A stretch of DNA of 8,594 nucleotides from Candidatus Corynebacterium faecipullorum (GTDB lineage: Bacteria > Actinomycetota > Actinomycetes > Mycobacteriales > Mycobacteriaceae), in assembly GCA_019114925.1 (NCBI GenBank), contig DXEO01000209.1, positions 1-8,594 on the forward strand, read 5' to 3'. Numbering within the stretch: position 1 is the first letter of the stretch; every line of letters starts with the position of its first letter. The position numbers and the translations under genes were made by a program. Of the stretch, positions 1-5,897 are shown piece after piece. The notes below the pieces were generated by a model. The model ran no database searches. It worked only from the letters and a program-made list of their open reading frames with translations, and was not told the DNA's origin.

Positions 1-117
1 CCACCGAACTCCCCGGCATTGGCAGCGTAGCTCGACCAAGGCCACCGCCTGGTCCGCAACAACGAGGACGAAGCCCGAGGCCTAGAGGTCGTGGGCGAGT
101 GCCGAAATTGGGCCTAA
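1..117 (+). pseudogene. Possible C-terminal remnant of an unidentified gene
   Basis: Nothing here is a clean gene. One frame is open from 31 to a TAA at 115-117 and reads LDQGHRLVRNNEDEARGLEV, then a few more residues, preceded by an in-frame TAG at 28-30. Another frame gives TELPGIGSVA at 3-32. A frameshift could join the two, so this may be the tail of a damaged gene that starts before the window. The strong terminator that begins 20 nt after the TAA supports a + strand transcript ending here. I do not recognise a family, and the coding call is uncertain. Confidence 0.25.
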
Positions 118-136
118 AACGGCGTTGAGACCAAGG

Positions 137-173
137 AAATGACCCCTCCGAACGAACGGAGTGGGTCATTTTT
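137..173 (+). terminator. Rho-independent terminator
   Basis: A 14-bp stem pairs 137-150 with 157-171, with one bulged T at 162 and the loop AACGAA. It runs directly into a T5 tract (169-173). The lower part of the stem is AAATGACCC against GGGTCATTT and the upper part is CTCCG against CGGAG. It lies 20 nt after the TAA of the possible upstream remnant and would insulate the small genes that follow from upstream transcription. The opposite strand has only a short T run, so + is the likelier direction. Confidence 0.85.
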
Positions 174-209
174 CGCTCGCGGTCAATTTCTTGGCCGGCA
201 GGAGGTTTC

Positions 210-326
210 GTGAGAAGACTGAAGTGATTTCGTAAAACCCCCAAACGCGCCGCCTTCGCCAACAACGATTCTCTCGCCGGTACCGAAGACCTAGCCCAAG
301 CTCTATTCGACGGGCTCGTAGCTTAA
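210..326 (+). pseudogene. Small reading frame with in-frame TGA, unknown function
   Basis: A strong ribosome-binding site, AGGAGG (200-205), sits 4 nt before GTG at 210. The frame reads VRRLK, meets TGA at 225-227, then stays open as FRKTPKRAAFANNDSLAGTE and continues to LVA before TAA at 324-326. If the TGA were a sense codon the product would be 38 residues. The stop lies 9 nt before the ATG of the next small gene, so the two look like one transcription unit. I do not recognise the peptide. It may be a small gene killed by a nonsense mutation, or a 5-residue leader followed by non-coding DNA. Confidence 0.3.
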
Positions 327-335
327 GGAAGCACC

Positions 336-591
336 ATGTTCCTCATCATCAGCTTGATCGTTATCATTGCTTCCCCTTTTGGGGTCCGCATGGAAAGCAA
401 TCGTTGTCCCCAAAAAGACGATCTCACGCATTGTTTCCTTCCTGATGAATACCCTCGCCGTCGCCATTATCGGGCATGCCTTGCCGTGGAATTCAGGCCT
501 TCACTTCTCCTGGTGGTACGGCCTCGTCGCCGCATGTGCTGTGTACGCCGGCGCGATGGCCTGGCGGGCCGGCGCGGCAAAAAATTCCTAA
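336..591 (+). pseudogene. Small membrane protein gene with a +1 frameshift
   Basis: ATG at 336 has an AGGAAG ribosome-binding site at 326-331. It encodes a hydrophobic start (MFLIISLIVIIAS), then becomes arginine- and histidine-rich and implausible. The neighbouring frame, open from 358 to TAA at 589-591, gives a credible membrane-protein continuation with segments SFLMNTLAVAIIGHAL and WWYGLVAACAVYAGAMAW. Removing one base from the CCCCTTTTGGGG tract (373-384) joins the halves into an 84-residue protein with about three hydrophobic stretches (residues 1-17, 30-45 and 57-75). The family is not recognised; a holin-like or small export-associated protein is possible but unsupported. The lesion may be a real mutation, a homopolymer sequencing error, or less likely programmed frameshifting. 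Confidence 0.45.
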
Positions 592-600
592 GGCTATCCA

Positions 601-629
601 TTGTGCATGCATACTGCATGCACTATTAT
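601..629 (+). promoter_or_regulatory. vapBC promoter for a leaderless transcript
   Basis: TTGTGC (601-606, -35-like) and TATTAT (624-629, -10, 5 of 6 to TATAAT) are separated by exactly 17 bp. Transcription would start about 7 nt after the -10 element, at or next to the ATG at 637. There is no good Shine-Dalgarno sequence before that ATG, which fits a leaderless mRNA of the kind common in actinobacteria. This arrangement is the main reason for choosing 637 over the upstream TTG at 601 or ATG at 628 as the antitoxin start. Confidence 0.55.
603..623. promoter_or_regulatory. Perfect inverted repeat, probable VapB operator
   Basis: GTGCATGCA (603-611) and TGCATGCAC (615-623) are exact reverse complements around the 3-nt spacer TAC. 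The palindrome occupies the whole spacer between the -35 and -10 elements, so a bound repressor would block RNA polymerase. VapB-type ribbon-helix-helix antitoxins, alone or with VapC, are known to bind inverted repeats in their own promoters, and this is the obvious candidate site. Confidence 0.7.
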
Positions 630-636
630 GGCGGGT

Positions 637-885
637 ATGACAAACCCGAAAACTATCAATGTTCAGATCCGTGATGTCGATGCTGATGTCGTCGATATTC
701 TTAAAATGCGTGCTGACCGTAAGGGCATTTCACTCTCTAGCTACCTGCGAGAGACCCTTGAAAAGGTCGCTTCTCGCCCATCCTTGGAAGAAAAGTTGGA
801 AGAGCTCTCGCAGCGTAAACCCGTTCAGCTCAAGAAGGACTTTGACGTGGTGGCCGCAATACGTGAAGCACGGGACGCTTCATGA
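637..885 (+). CDS. vapB: VapB/FitA-type ribbon-helix-helix antitoxin
   Basis: This 82-residue protein is the antitoxin of a type II toxin-antitoxin pair. It should bind and neutralise the VapC ribonuclease and repress the operon. Residues 7-16 (INVQIRDVDA) form the expected DNA-contacting beta strand, followed by two helices (about 17-28 and 32-45, with SLSSYLRETLEKVA), the classic ribbon-helix-helix layout. The lysine/glutamate-rich tail (about 49-82) is the part that usually wraps into the toxin active site. The chosen ATG lies 8 nt after the -10 hexamer, implying a leaderless mRNA; longer forms from 601 or 628 would place codons inside the promoter. The stop overlaps the toxin start as ATGA, indicating translational coupling. 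The stretch is visibly A+T-richer than the core genes to the right, as expected for a mobile module. Confidence 0.85.
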   Translation: MTNPKTINVQIRDVDADVVDILKMRADRKGISLSSYLRETLEKVASRPSLEEKLEELSQRKPVQLKKDFDVVAAIREARDAS

Positions 886-1277
886 CGCTGTTAGTCATCG
901 ATGCCTCAGCAGCGATCGAGTTCCTCTTGAAACGCGATGCGCTTCAACGGCTTAGCGCTGCTTACCCCGAGGCCGATTTTATTGCCCCGAGCCACATGCC
1001 TTTGGAGTGCCTCAACGTGTTGAAAAGGTTGGAGCGAGCAGAGGCAATCGACAGCGCTACGGCAAGTTTTCTGGCCAACGATGTCATGGAATTCAACATT
1101 GAGTTGATAAGCGTAGGCGACATCGCCAACCACGTTTGGAGCCGTCGACACACCTTCTCTATCTATGATTCGGCCTATGTAGCAGTGTCCAACATCTTCG
1201 AAGCTCCTCTCGTTAGTCGAGACACTCGCCTCATGGCCGCGTGGCCCGACTCGATTGACTTGGACAGCTTGCCTTAA
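882..1277 (+). CDS. vapC: VapC PIN-domain ribonuclease toxin
   Basis: This 131-residue protein has the length and layout of a VapC toxin, an Mg2+-dependent endoribonuclease that cuts specific RNAs (often tRNA or rRNA) when its antitoxin is degraded. The four acidic PIN-domain positions are visible: Asp7 in VIDASA, Glu42 in PLEC, Asp96 in IYDSAYVA and Asp114 in SRDTRLM. All are intact, so the toxin is probably active. The start overlaps the antitoxin stop by 4 nt (882-885), with no strong ribosome-binding site of its own, so it depends on translation of vapB. The RNA target cannot be read from the sequence. Nothing resembling a terminator follows before the repeats at 1288. Confidence 0.92.
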   Translation: MTLLVIDASAAIEFLLKRDALQRLSAAYPEADFIAPSHMPLECLNVLKRLERAEAIDSATASFLANDVMEFNIELISVGDIANHVWSRRHTFSIYDSAYVAVSNIFEAPLVSRDTRLMAAWPDSIDLDSLP

Positions 1278-1287
1278 CCGTCAAAAG

Positions 1288-1332
1288 TCTCCCAAATCTC
1301 CGGATTTTAAAAAGTCTCCCAAATCTCCCAAT
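1288..1332 (+). repeat. 9-bp phased TCTCC direct repeats
   Basis: Five consecutive 9-nt units can be read: TCTCCCAAA (1288), TCTCCGGAT (1297), TTTAAAAAG (1306, degenerate), TCTCCCAAA (1315) and TCTCCCAAT (1324). At a larger scale the 19-mer AAAAGTCTCCCAAATCTCC occurs twice, at 1283-1301 and 1310-1328, 27 bp apart. The array ends 4 nt before the -10 hexamer of the ATPase gene, so its last units lie over the -35 region. It is best read as a regulator binding array; the ATPase itself, which carries a winged helix, is a candidate ligand. Confidence 0.75.
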
Positions 1333-1336
1333 GTCC

Positions 1337-1342
1337 TAGGAT
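1337..1342 (+). promoter_or_regulatory. -10 element of the ATPase gene (leaderless)
   Basis: TAGGAT is a good actinobacterial -10 hexamer, and 6 nt (GGGCCT) separate it from the ATG at 1349. Transcription would then begin at or beside the A of the start codon. No TTGACA-like -35 is present where expected; the TCTCC repeats occupy that place, which suggests activation or control by a repeat-binding protein. Confidence 0.5.
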
Positions 1343-1348
1343 GGGCCT

Positions 1349-2479
1349 ATGTCCCAGCATGAGAATCCCTTCCGCCCCACGTTCGGCGTTCCACCACTCT
1401 TTTGGGTCGGCCGCACGGCAGTGCTCGACACCTTTCGGGCTGCGCTTGACTCCCAGCCGGGCAGCCCGGGCCGCTCGCTCATCATTAGCGGTGCCCGCGG
1501 TATCGGTAAGACGGTGCTACTCAACGAGCTCGAAGATATCGCCTCGAGCCGCGGGTGGATCACGCTGCGAGCCTCAGGCCGCAGCTCCATGGTGGACGAG
1601 CTCGTTGACACCACCATCCCGCGAATCATAGACAAACTTGCCCCGGCGGATAAAAGCAAGGTCAACCGCGTCGGTATTGGCGGTCTAGCAACCATCGGCA
1701 TCCAACACAACACCGAGGAAGCCTATAAACCCACGCTCAACACCCGCCTGCGCGAGCTTTTAGGCCTGCTCAAAGGCACTGGCGTACTGCTCACCATCGA
1801 TGAAGTGCAGGACGCCGACGCCGAGGACCTCACCTCCCTGGCCGTGACCTACCAAGACTTAGTGCGCGATGAGCTCGATGTCGCAATTGTCGCCGCGGGC
1901 CTTCCACAGGGAGTCAACCGCCTGCTGGATCTGCCGGGCGTGACCTTCCTGCGCCGCGCGCAGAAATTCGTTCTGGGGCCGCTCTCCCCCGCGAACTCCG
2001 AGGTAGCTTTCACCGAGACTGCCGCACAGTCCGGGCTTGAATTCACCGATGATGCGGTTGCGGCCGCGGTGCGTCTATCTCGCGGCTACCCCTACATGGT
2101 GCAGCTGGTGGGCTCGCTGGCTTGGGGGAAGGCACAGCGAGAGGGCGGCAGCCGCATCGAGGAACGCGATGTCGCGGCGGTGTCAGCCGAGGCGATCTCG
2201 GTCCTCGGCGCCCAAGTCCACCAGCCCGCTACCCTAGCGCTTCCACCGGCGCAGCGGCTCTTCCTCGAAGCGATGAGCGCGGTCATGGAGGACGGCACGG
2301 CGGAGATCAAGAACATCGCAGCGCACCAAGACCGGACGGTGCGCTCACTGTCGGCCACGCGCCAGCGGCTTATCGACGCCGACCTGATCGAACCCACCGC
2401 CCACGGTAAACTCCAGTTCGTCATCCCTTATATGGAGTCTTATTTCACCACGACGGATAGCCTGGGCAGGGTGGATTAA
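1349..2479 (+). CDS. Stand-alone P-loop ATPase with C-terminal winged helix
   Basis: This 376-residue cytoplasmic protein has an AAA/ORC-Cdc6-like nucleotide-binding domain. Walker A is GARGIGKT (residues 48-55) and Walker B is LLTIDEVQD (147-155); the sensor-like strand VAIVAAGLP (178-186) and a basic FLRRAQKF (200-207) follow. Residues 298-366 (from PPAQRLFLEAMS to FVIPYMESYF) look like a winged helix suited to DNA binding. Related ATP-binding proteins of this length are widespread in actinobacteria, and I know of no established function. The start follows the -10 hexamer by 6 nt with no Shine-Dalgarno, so translation is probably leaderless. The gene converges on the MetE-like gene, and the two stops share TTAA. 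It could be a regulator, a partner of the neighbouring toxin-antitoxin locus or a defence-type ATPase; none is shown by the sequence. Confidence 0.85.
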   Translation: MSQHENPFRPTFGVPPLFWVGRTAVLDTFRAALDSQPGSPGRSLIISGARGIGKTVLLNELEDIASSRGWITLRASGRSSMVDELVDTTIPRIIDKLAPADKSKVNRVGIGGLATIGIQHNTEEAYKPTLNTRLRELLGLLKGTGVLLTIDEVQDADAEDLTSLAVTYQDLVRDELDVAIVAAGLPQGVNRLLDLPGVTFLRRAQKFVLGPLSPANSEVAFTETAAQSGLEFTDDAVAAAVRLSRGYPYMVQLVGSLAWGKAQREGGSRIEERDVAAVSAEAISVLGAQVHQPATLALPPAQRLFLEAMSAVMEDGTAEIKNIAAHQDRTVRSLSATRQRLIDADLIEPTAHGKLQFVIPYMESYFTTTDSLGRVD

Positions 2480-3384
2480 AGGTCACCAGCATCGCGAGTG
2501 AGAATGCCGGCGGTCTCGGTAGCCGAGCGCAGGGATCTGGCAGAGGCCTTGACGGGATATACGTCGAAATAATCGACGAGAAGCTCGCGCGGCATGCCAA
2601 TGCGGTCGAGGTGCCGGGCCAGCGCGATGGCTTCCGCGCGGGCATCGGAGCCTTCAATGCCCAGACCAATGCGATGGCCCGCGTTGAGGTGTTCGCCAAG
2701 TCCGTCAAGGTGGCGCGGGGTCTCCAGACCACGGAAATCCGTAAGGAAAGTCGTAGCAGCAGTCGCTAGCGACCATAGCGGCGGGGCGTGCAGGTAGTCC
2801 GCCTCGAATGACTGTAGGAGGTCGAGCGCGACCTCATCCGGGACCGCCGGGATGGTGTCGAAGTCGGTGGTGCCAGGGATTCGGCCGGCGATGACGTCGG
2901 CAAGCAGGGGCTCGTCGAGTTGAACGACGACGTCCCCGTGGAAACGGCGCGCTACATCCGCGGCGTGGGCGCGGACGCCATAAAGAAGTGACTCCGCGAG
3001 CTCGTTAAAGGCGCCGCGGTCTGTGAGGACGCGGTGCCCGTCGGAAAGCTCAATGCTCGCCGCCAGCGACCAAGGGCCGAGTGCTTGCACCTTGACGCGA
3101 GGCACCGTCTCGCCCCAGACTTCCTGGATCTCGTCGAGGTCACGCTCCAAGCGGTCCCACGTGCGCCGGGTGAGCAGCTGCGGGCGCGCCGTCATCCGCC
3201 ACGAGCGCGGGCCACGGTCGATGGAGATAGCCTCCAACATGCTGGCCGTGCGGCCCACCACATCGGAGCCGAGCCCACGCTCGGGCAGCTGCGGGATGGC
3301 GGGAAGCTCGGTCTCCCCCATGATGATGTCCGCTGCTTCCGCCATGGAGGTACCGGGCATGGGGCCAAGGGCGAATCCCGTCAT
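2476..3384 (-). CDS. MetE-family (methionine synthase-like) protein without zinc ligands
   Basis: The 302-residue product resembles the C-terminal barrel half of cobalamin-independent methionine synthase, in the stand-alone version found in Corynebacteriales near mnmA and ligA. Recognisable parts are the N-terminal GPMPGTSMAEA (7-17), the strand RVKVQALGPWSL (96-107), and VVVQLDEPLL (152-161), the family's Q-x-D-E-P core motif. Full MetE holds zinc with a His-x-Cys, a Glu and a second Cys; this protein contains no cysteine at all, and the HxC region reads YLHAPPLWSL (197-206). It is therefore unlikely to methylate homocysteine in the usual way. ATG at 3384 follows AAGGAG (3395-3390) with 5-nt spacing, a strong start. 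The product name methionine synthase should be treated as family membership only. Confidence 0.8.
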   Translation of the reverse strand: MTGFALGPMPGTSMAEAADIIMGETELPAIPQLPERGLGSDVVGRTASMLEAISIDRGPRSWRMTARPQLLTRRTWDRLERDLDEIQEVWGETVPRVKVQALGPWSLAASIELSDGHRVLTDRGAFNELAESLLYGVRAHAADVARRFHGDVVVQLDEPLLADVIAGRIPGTTDFDTIPAVPDEVALDLLQSFEADYLHAPPLWSLATAATTFLTDFRGLETPRHLDGLGEHLNAGHRIGLGIEGSDARAEAIALARHLDRIGMPRELLVDYFDVYPVKASARSLRSATETAGILTRDAGDL

Positions 3385-3443
3385 CTCATCTCCTTCCGAA
3401 TTCTCTTTCTTTTTAATACCGAATCAAAGACTACGGCGACATC

Positions 3444-3449
3444 TATAAT
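3444..3449 (+). promoter_or_regulatory. -10 element upstream of the PH-domain gene
   Basis: A perfect TATAAT hexamer lies about 45 nt before the GTG start, giving a leader of roughly 38 nt that includes the AAAGGA ribosome-binding site (3480-3485). No convincing -35 is visible. The surrounding 3385-3493 is clearly A+T-rich and must also contain the promoter of the divergent MetE-like gene, for which I see only weak candidates. Confidence 0.45.
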
Positions 3450-3493
3450 TCAATTCACAAACCACAAAGTCGAAGATAGTAAAGGATACTCCT

Positions 3494-3862
3494 GTGGCAC
3501 TTGAACAGTTTTCTGGCTGGACCTTCTATTCTCCTTGCGAGATTCCGAGCGACATTCCGTCAATTCTCGCAGCCAACGAAAAGCCCATCTGCGCATTTAA
3601 AACTGTCCGAGACGCAGCCGTCTTCACTAGCCACCGATTGATTATCCGAGATTCTCAAGGTCTCACTGGAAAGAAAGTCGAAATCTATTCTCTCCCTTAC
3701 TCCTCCATTAATATGTGGTCGACGGAGAATGCCGGAAAGCTCCTAGACGTAAATGCTGAACTGGAGCTCTGGACACGGGCTGGCCACTTCAAAATCAACA
3801 TCGGGCCCAAAGTCGATATTCGGGCACTCGACCGACTCATCGCTGACTGCGTGCTTCGATAG
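3494..3862 (+). CDS. Bacterial PH-domain protein (bPH_1-like)
   Basis: This 122-residue soluble protein has the pattern of the bacterial pleckstrin-homology fold: a strand with the motif AAVFTSHRLIIRDSQ (41-55), then KVEIYSLPYSSINMWS (61-76), then the strand LELWTRAGHFKINIG (90-104) and a closing helix (ALDRLIADCVL). FTSHRLI/IRD and SLPYSSI are typical of the family. The biological role is not established. GTG is the start, supported by AAAGGA 8 nt upstream. There is no signal peptide or membrane segment. The gene is A+T-richer than its neighbours. It ends 2 nt from the original mnmA stop on the other strand, and I see no hairpin terminator between them. Confidence 0.75.
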   Translation: MALEQFSGWTFYSPCEIPSDIPSILAANEKPICAFKTVRDAAVFTSHRLIIRDSQGLTGKKVEIYSLPYSSINMWSTENAGKLLDVNAELELWTRAGHFKINIGPKVDIRALDRLIADCVLR

Positions 3863-3864
3863 AA

Positions 3865-4950
3865 CTACTCGGTCCCGCAGATGGTGCCGGAGCCCAGCAC
3901 AATATCGCCCAGCTCATCCGGGCTCGGCAGATAGAGCACAGCAGCCTGGCCACGAGCCACGCCGGAAAGCGGCTCCTTCAGATCCAGCGTCATGCGGTCG
4001 GACTCGCGGTCCACCTACGCGCGGCAGGGAACGACGGAACCGTGAGCTCGCACCTGCACCTCACAGTCGAAGTCACCCTCCATCGCTGGGTGCAGATACT
4101 TCAGGCGATCGGCCTCAATGCGGGCCACGGCTAAGTCGGCGCGCGATCCCACCGTGACGGTACCGGTCGCAGCGTCGATGTCGGTGACGTAACGCGGGGA
4201 GCCGTCGGCAGTCGGCGTCTTGATGTCCAGTCCCTTGCGCTGGCCGATGGTGTAGTTCCACGCGCCGTCGTGTTCCTTGAGCTCATTGCCCTCAGTGTCC
4301 ACGATCATGCCCGGGCGCAGGCCGATGGAACGGCCCAGGAAGGCCTGGGTATTGCCGTCCGGGATGAAGCAGATGTCATAGGAATCCGGCTTGGCCGCCG
4401 TGGAGAAGCCGTGGCGCTTGGCTTCCTCGCGGATCTGCGGCTTCGGGGTATCGCCAATCGGGAAGAAGCAGTGGTCCAGTTCTTCCTTGGTGATAACGCC
4501 CAGCACATAGGACTGGTCCTTGTTCTCATCGAGGGAGCGGCGCATGTATCCGTCATCGTCGATAGTGGCGTAGTGGCCCGTGGCCACCGCATCGAAGCCC
4601 AGCGCCATGCCCTTGCGGAGCAGCGCCGCAAACTTGATCTTCTCATTGCAGCGCAGGCACGGGTTCGGAGTCTCACCGCGGGCATAGGAGTCCACGAAGT
4701 CACCGATGACGGCTTCCTTGAACTCTTCGGAAAAGTCCCACACGTAGAAAGGAATGCCGAGCTTATCGCAAATGCGACGGGCATCAGCGGAATCCTCCAA
4801 GGAGCAGCAGCCGCGTGCCTTCTCACGAGTCTGCTGCGCATCCTTGTGTAGGGCCAAGTGCACGCCAATGACGTCGTGGCCCGCTTCCACCGCACGCGCA
4901 GCGGCGACCGAGGAATCGACGCCGCCGGACATGGCTACCAATACTCGCAT
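3865..4950 (-). pseudogene. mnmA: tRNA 2-thiouridylase MnmA gene with in-frame TAG
   Basis: MnmA transfers sulfur to C2 of wobble uridine 34 in tRNA-Lys, -Glu and -Gln, using ATP. The PP-loop SGGVDSS (8-14), the catalytic cysteine in PNPCLRCNEKIKF (Cys101) and the persulfide-forming cysteine in YDICFIPDG (Cys194) are all intact. At codon 312 a TAG (4015-4017) follows VVPCRA; E or Q would be a one-base change away. Beyond it the frame remains open and family-like (VDRESDRMTLDL, SGVARGQAAVLYLPSP) for 49 codons to TAG at 3865-3867, giving the normal length of about 361. The truncated 311-residue protein keeps both catalytic cysteines but loses most of the C-terminal beta-barrel that helps bind tRNA. 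ATG at 4950 has AGGGGAG 3 nt upstream. The lesion is either very recent or a sequence error. Confidence 0.92.
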
Positions 4951-4983
4951 GCTCTCCCCTTCTCGTTTCTTTATCGCCCACCA

Positions 4984-5013
4984 AGGCTAGTCGCGGTCTA
5001 CCTCATACCCCAA
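4984..5013 (-). promoter_or_regulatory. Possible mnmA promoter
   Basis: On the minus strand TTGGGG (5013-5008) and TAGCCT (4989-4984) are separated by 18 bp, about 34 nt ahead of the mnmA start. TAGCCT fits the TAnnnT pattern of corynebacterial -10 elements; the -35 match is partial. This is a sequence match only. Confidence 0.33.
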
Positions 5014-5054
5014 CACGCGAACCTGGCAGCCTATTCCCTAAGCTAAGAGGCACT

Positions 5055-5897
5055 ATGGGCAGAAAGCGCAACACCACTAATTCCATCGCGGGCACCTACG
5101 AGATTTCCACCGGCGAGCTCGTCATCGAAGCCGATCCTTTCCGCGACGGTGCCTTCATCCTCAACGTCAATGGCGTGCCATCCTCACATCTCATCCCCGA
5201 TGAGCCTCGCACCCTCGAGTTTGAGTACATGCGCTGGATTGCCGCCGCCGTGGAGAACCTCGCCCCCGGCAAACGTCTGCTCCATCTGGGCGGCGGTGGC
5301 TGCTCTCTCCCCCGCTACTTCGCCGATCTCTGGCCGGATTCCCACAACACCGTAGTCGAGCTCGACGCTAAGCTGGCCGAGCTCATCCGCGAACTGGCCG
5401 ATATCCCCTCTGCTCCCCGCGTGAAAATCCGCGCCGGCGAGGCACGCGCTGTCACCGAAGGTTTCCCGCCGAACCGCTTCGACGTCATCATTCGGGACGT
5501 CTTCGCGGGCGATACAACGCCAGAACCGCTGACCACCACAGACTTCTTCCAACACGCCCGCGCCACCTTGTCGCCTGGTGGCCTTTACGTTGCCAACTGC
5601 GGTGACCACTCCGATCTCCAGAGCGCGAAGGCGGAGCTGGCCGGAATGGCGGAAGTCTTTACACACGTCGCCGTTATCGCCGACCCTCCCATGCTTAAAG
5701 GGCGGCGCTACGGCAACATCATTCTCATTGCTTCCGATAGCGAACTGCCCCACGACGGCTCCCCCGAAGCCGCTGCCCTAGCCAAGCCGCTGCTCTCCGG
5801 TGCGGTGCCCGCACACTTCCGCGACGAGTCCTGGACCCGCCGCTTCGTGAAGGGCGCGACTCCGCGCCGCGACGCCGCCGCAACCGCTGACGATTAG
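5055..5897 (+). CDS. Spermidine synthase-like methyltransferase-fold protein
   Basis: This 280-residue protein has the Rossmann core of the SpeE/spermidine synthase superfamily: a short N-terminal beta region (12-55), the glycine-rich nucleotide loop LLHLGGGGCSLPR (75-87), an acidic strand end VVELDAKL (100-107) and IIRDVFAGDTTPEPL (145-159). Genuine aminopropyltransferases have D-x-x-D-P in the last motif; here it reads D-V-F-A, so one catalytic aspartate is missing and polyamine synthesis is doubtful. Such stand-alone SpeE-like proteins are common in actinobacteria and mostly uncharacterised. ATG at 5055 follows AAGAGG (5045-5050). The gene is divergent from mnmA and its TAG overlaps the muramidase stop by 4 nt, a tight tail-to-tail arrangement. 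Confidence 0.8.
   Translation: MGRKRNTTNSIAGTYEISTGELVIEADPFRDGAFILNVNGVPSSHLIPDEPRTLEFEYMRWIAAAVENLAPGKRLLHLGGGGCSLPRYFADLWPDSHNTVVELDAKLAELIRELADIPSAPRVKIRAGEARAVTEGFPPNRFDVIIRDVFAGDTTPEPLTTTDFFQHARATLSPGGLYVANCGDHSDLQSAKAELAGMAEVFTHVAVIADPPMLKGRRYGNIILIASDSELPHDGSPEAAALAKPLLSGAVPAHFRDESWTRRFVKGATPRRDAAATADD

Noticed and set aside
225..227. TGA read as selenocysteine
   Set aside because: No SECIS-like hairpin or redox motif is visible next to it, and the peptide has no selenoprotein features.
336..674. 112-residue protein from ATG 336 in a single frame
   Set aside because: After residue 16 it becomes Arg/His/Cys-rich, and it would run through the vapBC promoter and into the vapB coding region.
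1283..1328. CRISPR-like repeat pair
   Set aside because: There are only two copies of a 19-mer with an 8-nt gap, the pair breaks into 9-nt units, and no spacers or cas genes are present. Promoter-proximal repeats explain it better.
3034..3504. 156-codon + strand open frame
   Set aside because: It lies antisense to the clear MetE-like gene, has arginine/histidine-rich low-quality composition and no ribosome-binding site. It is a shadow of a GC-rich gene.
4270..4851. 193-codon + strand open frame
   Set aside because: It is fully antisense to mnmA, whose catalytic motifs are unmistakable, and no family features are seen in the + strand product.
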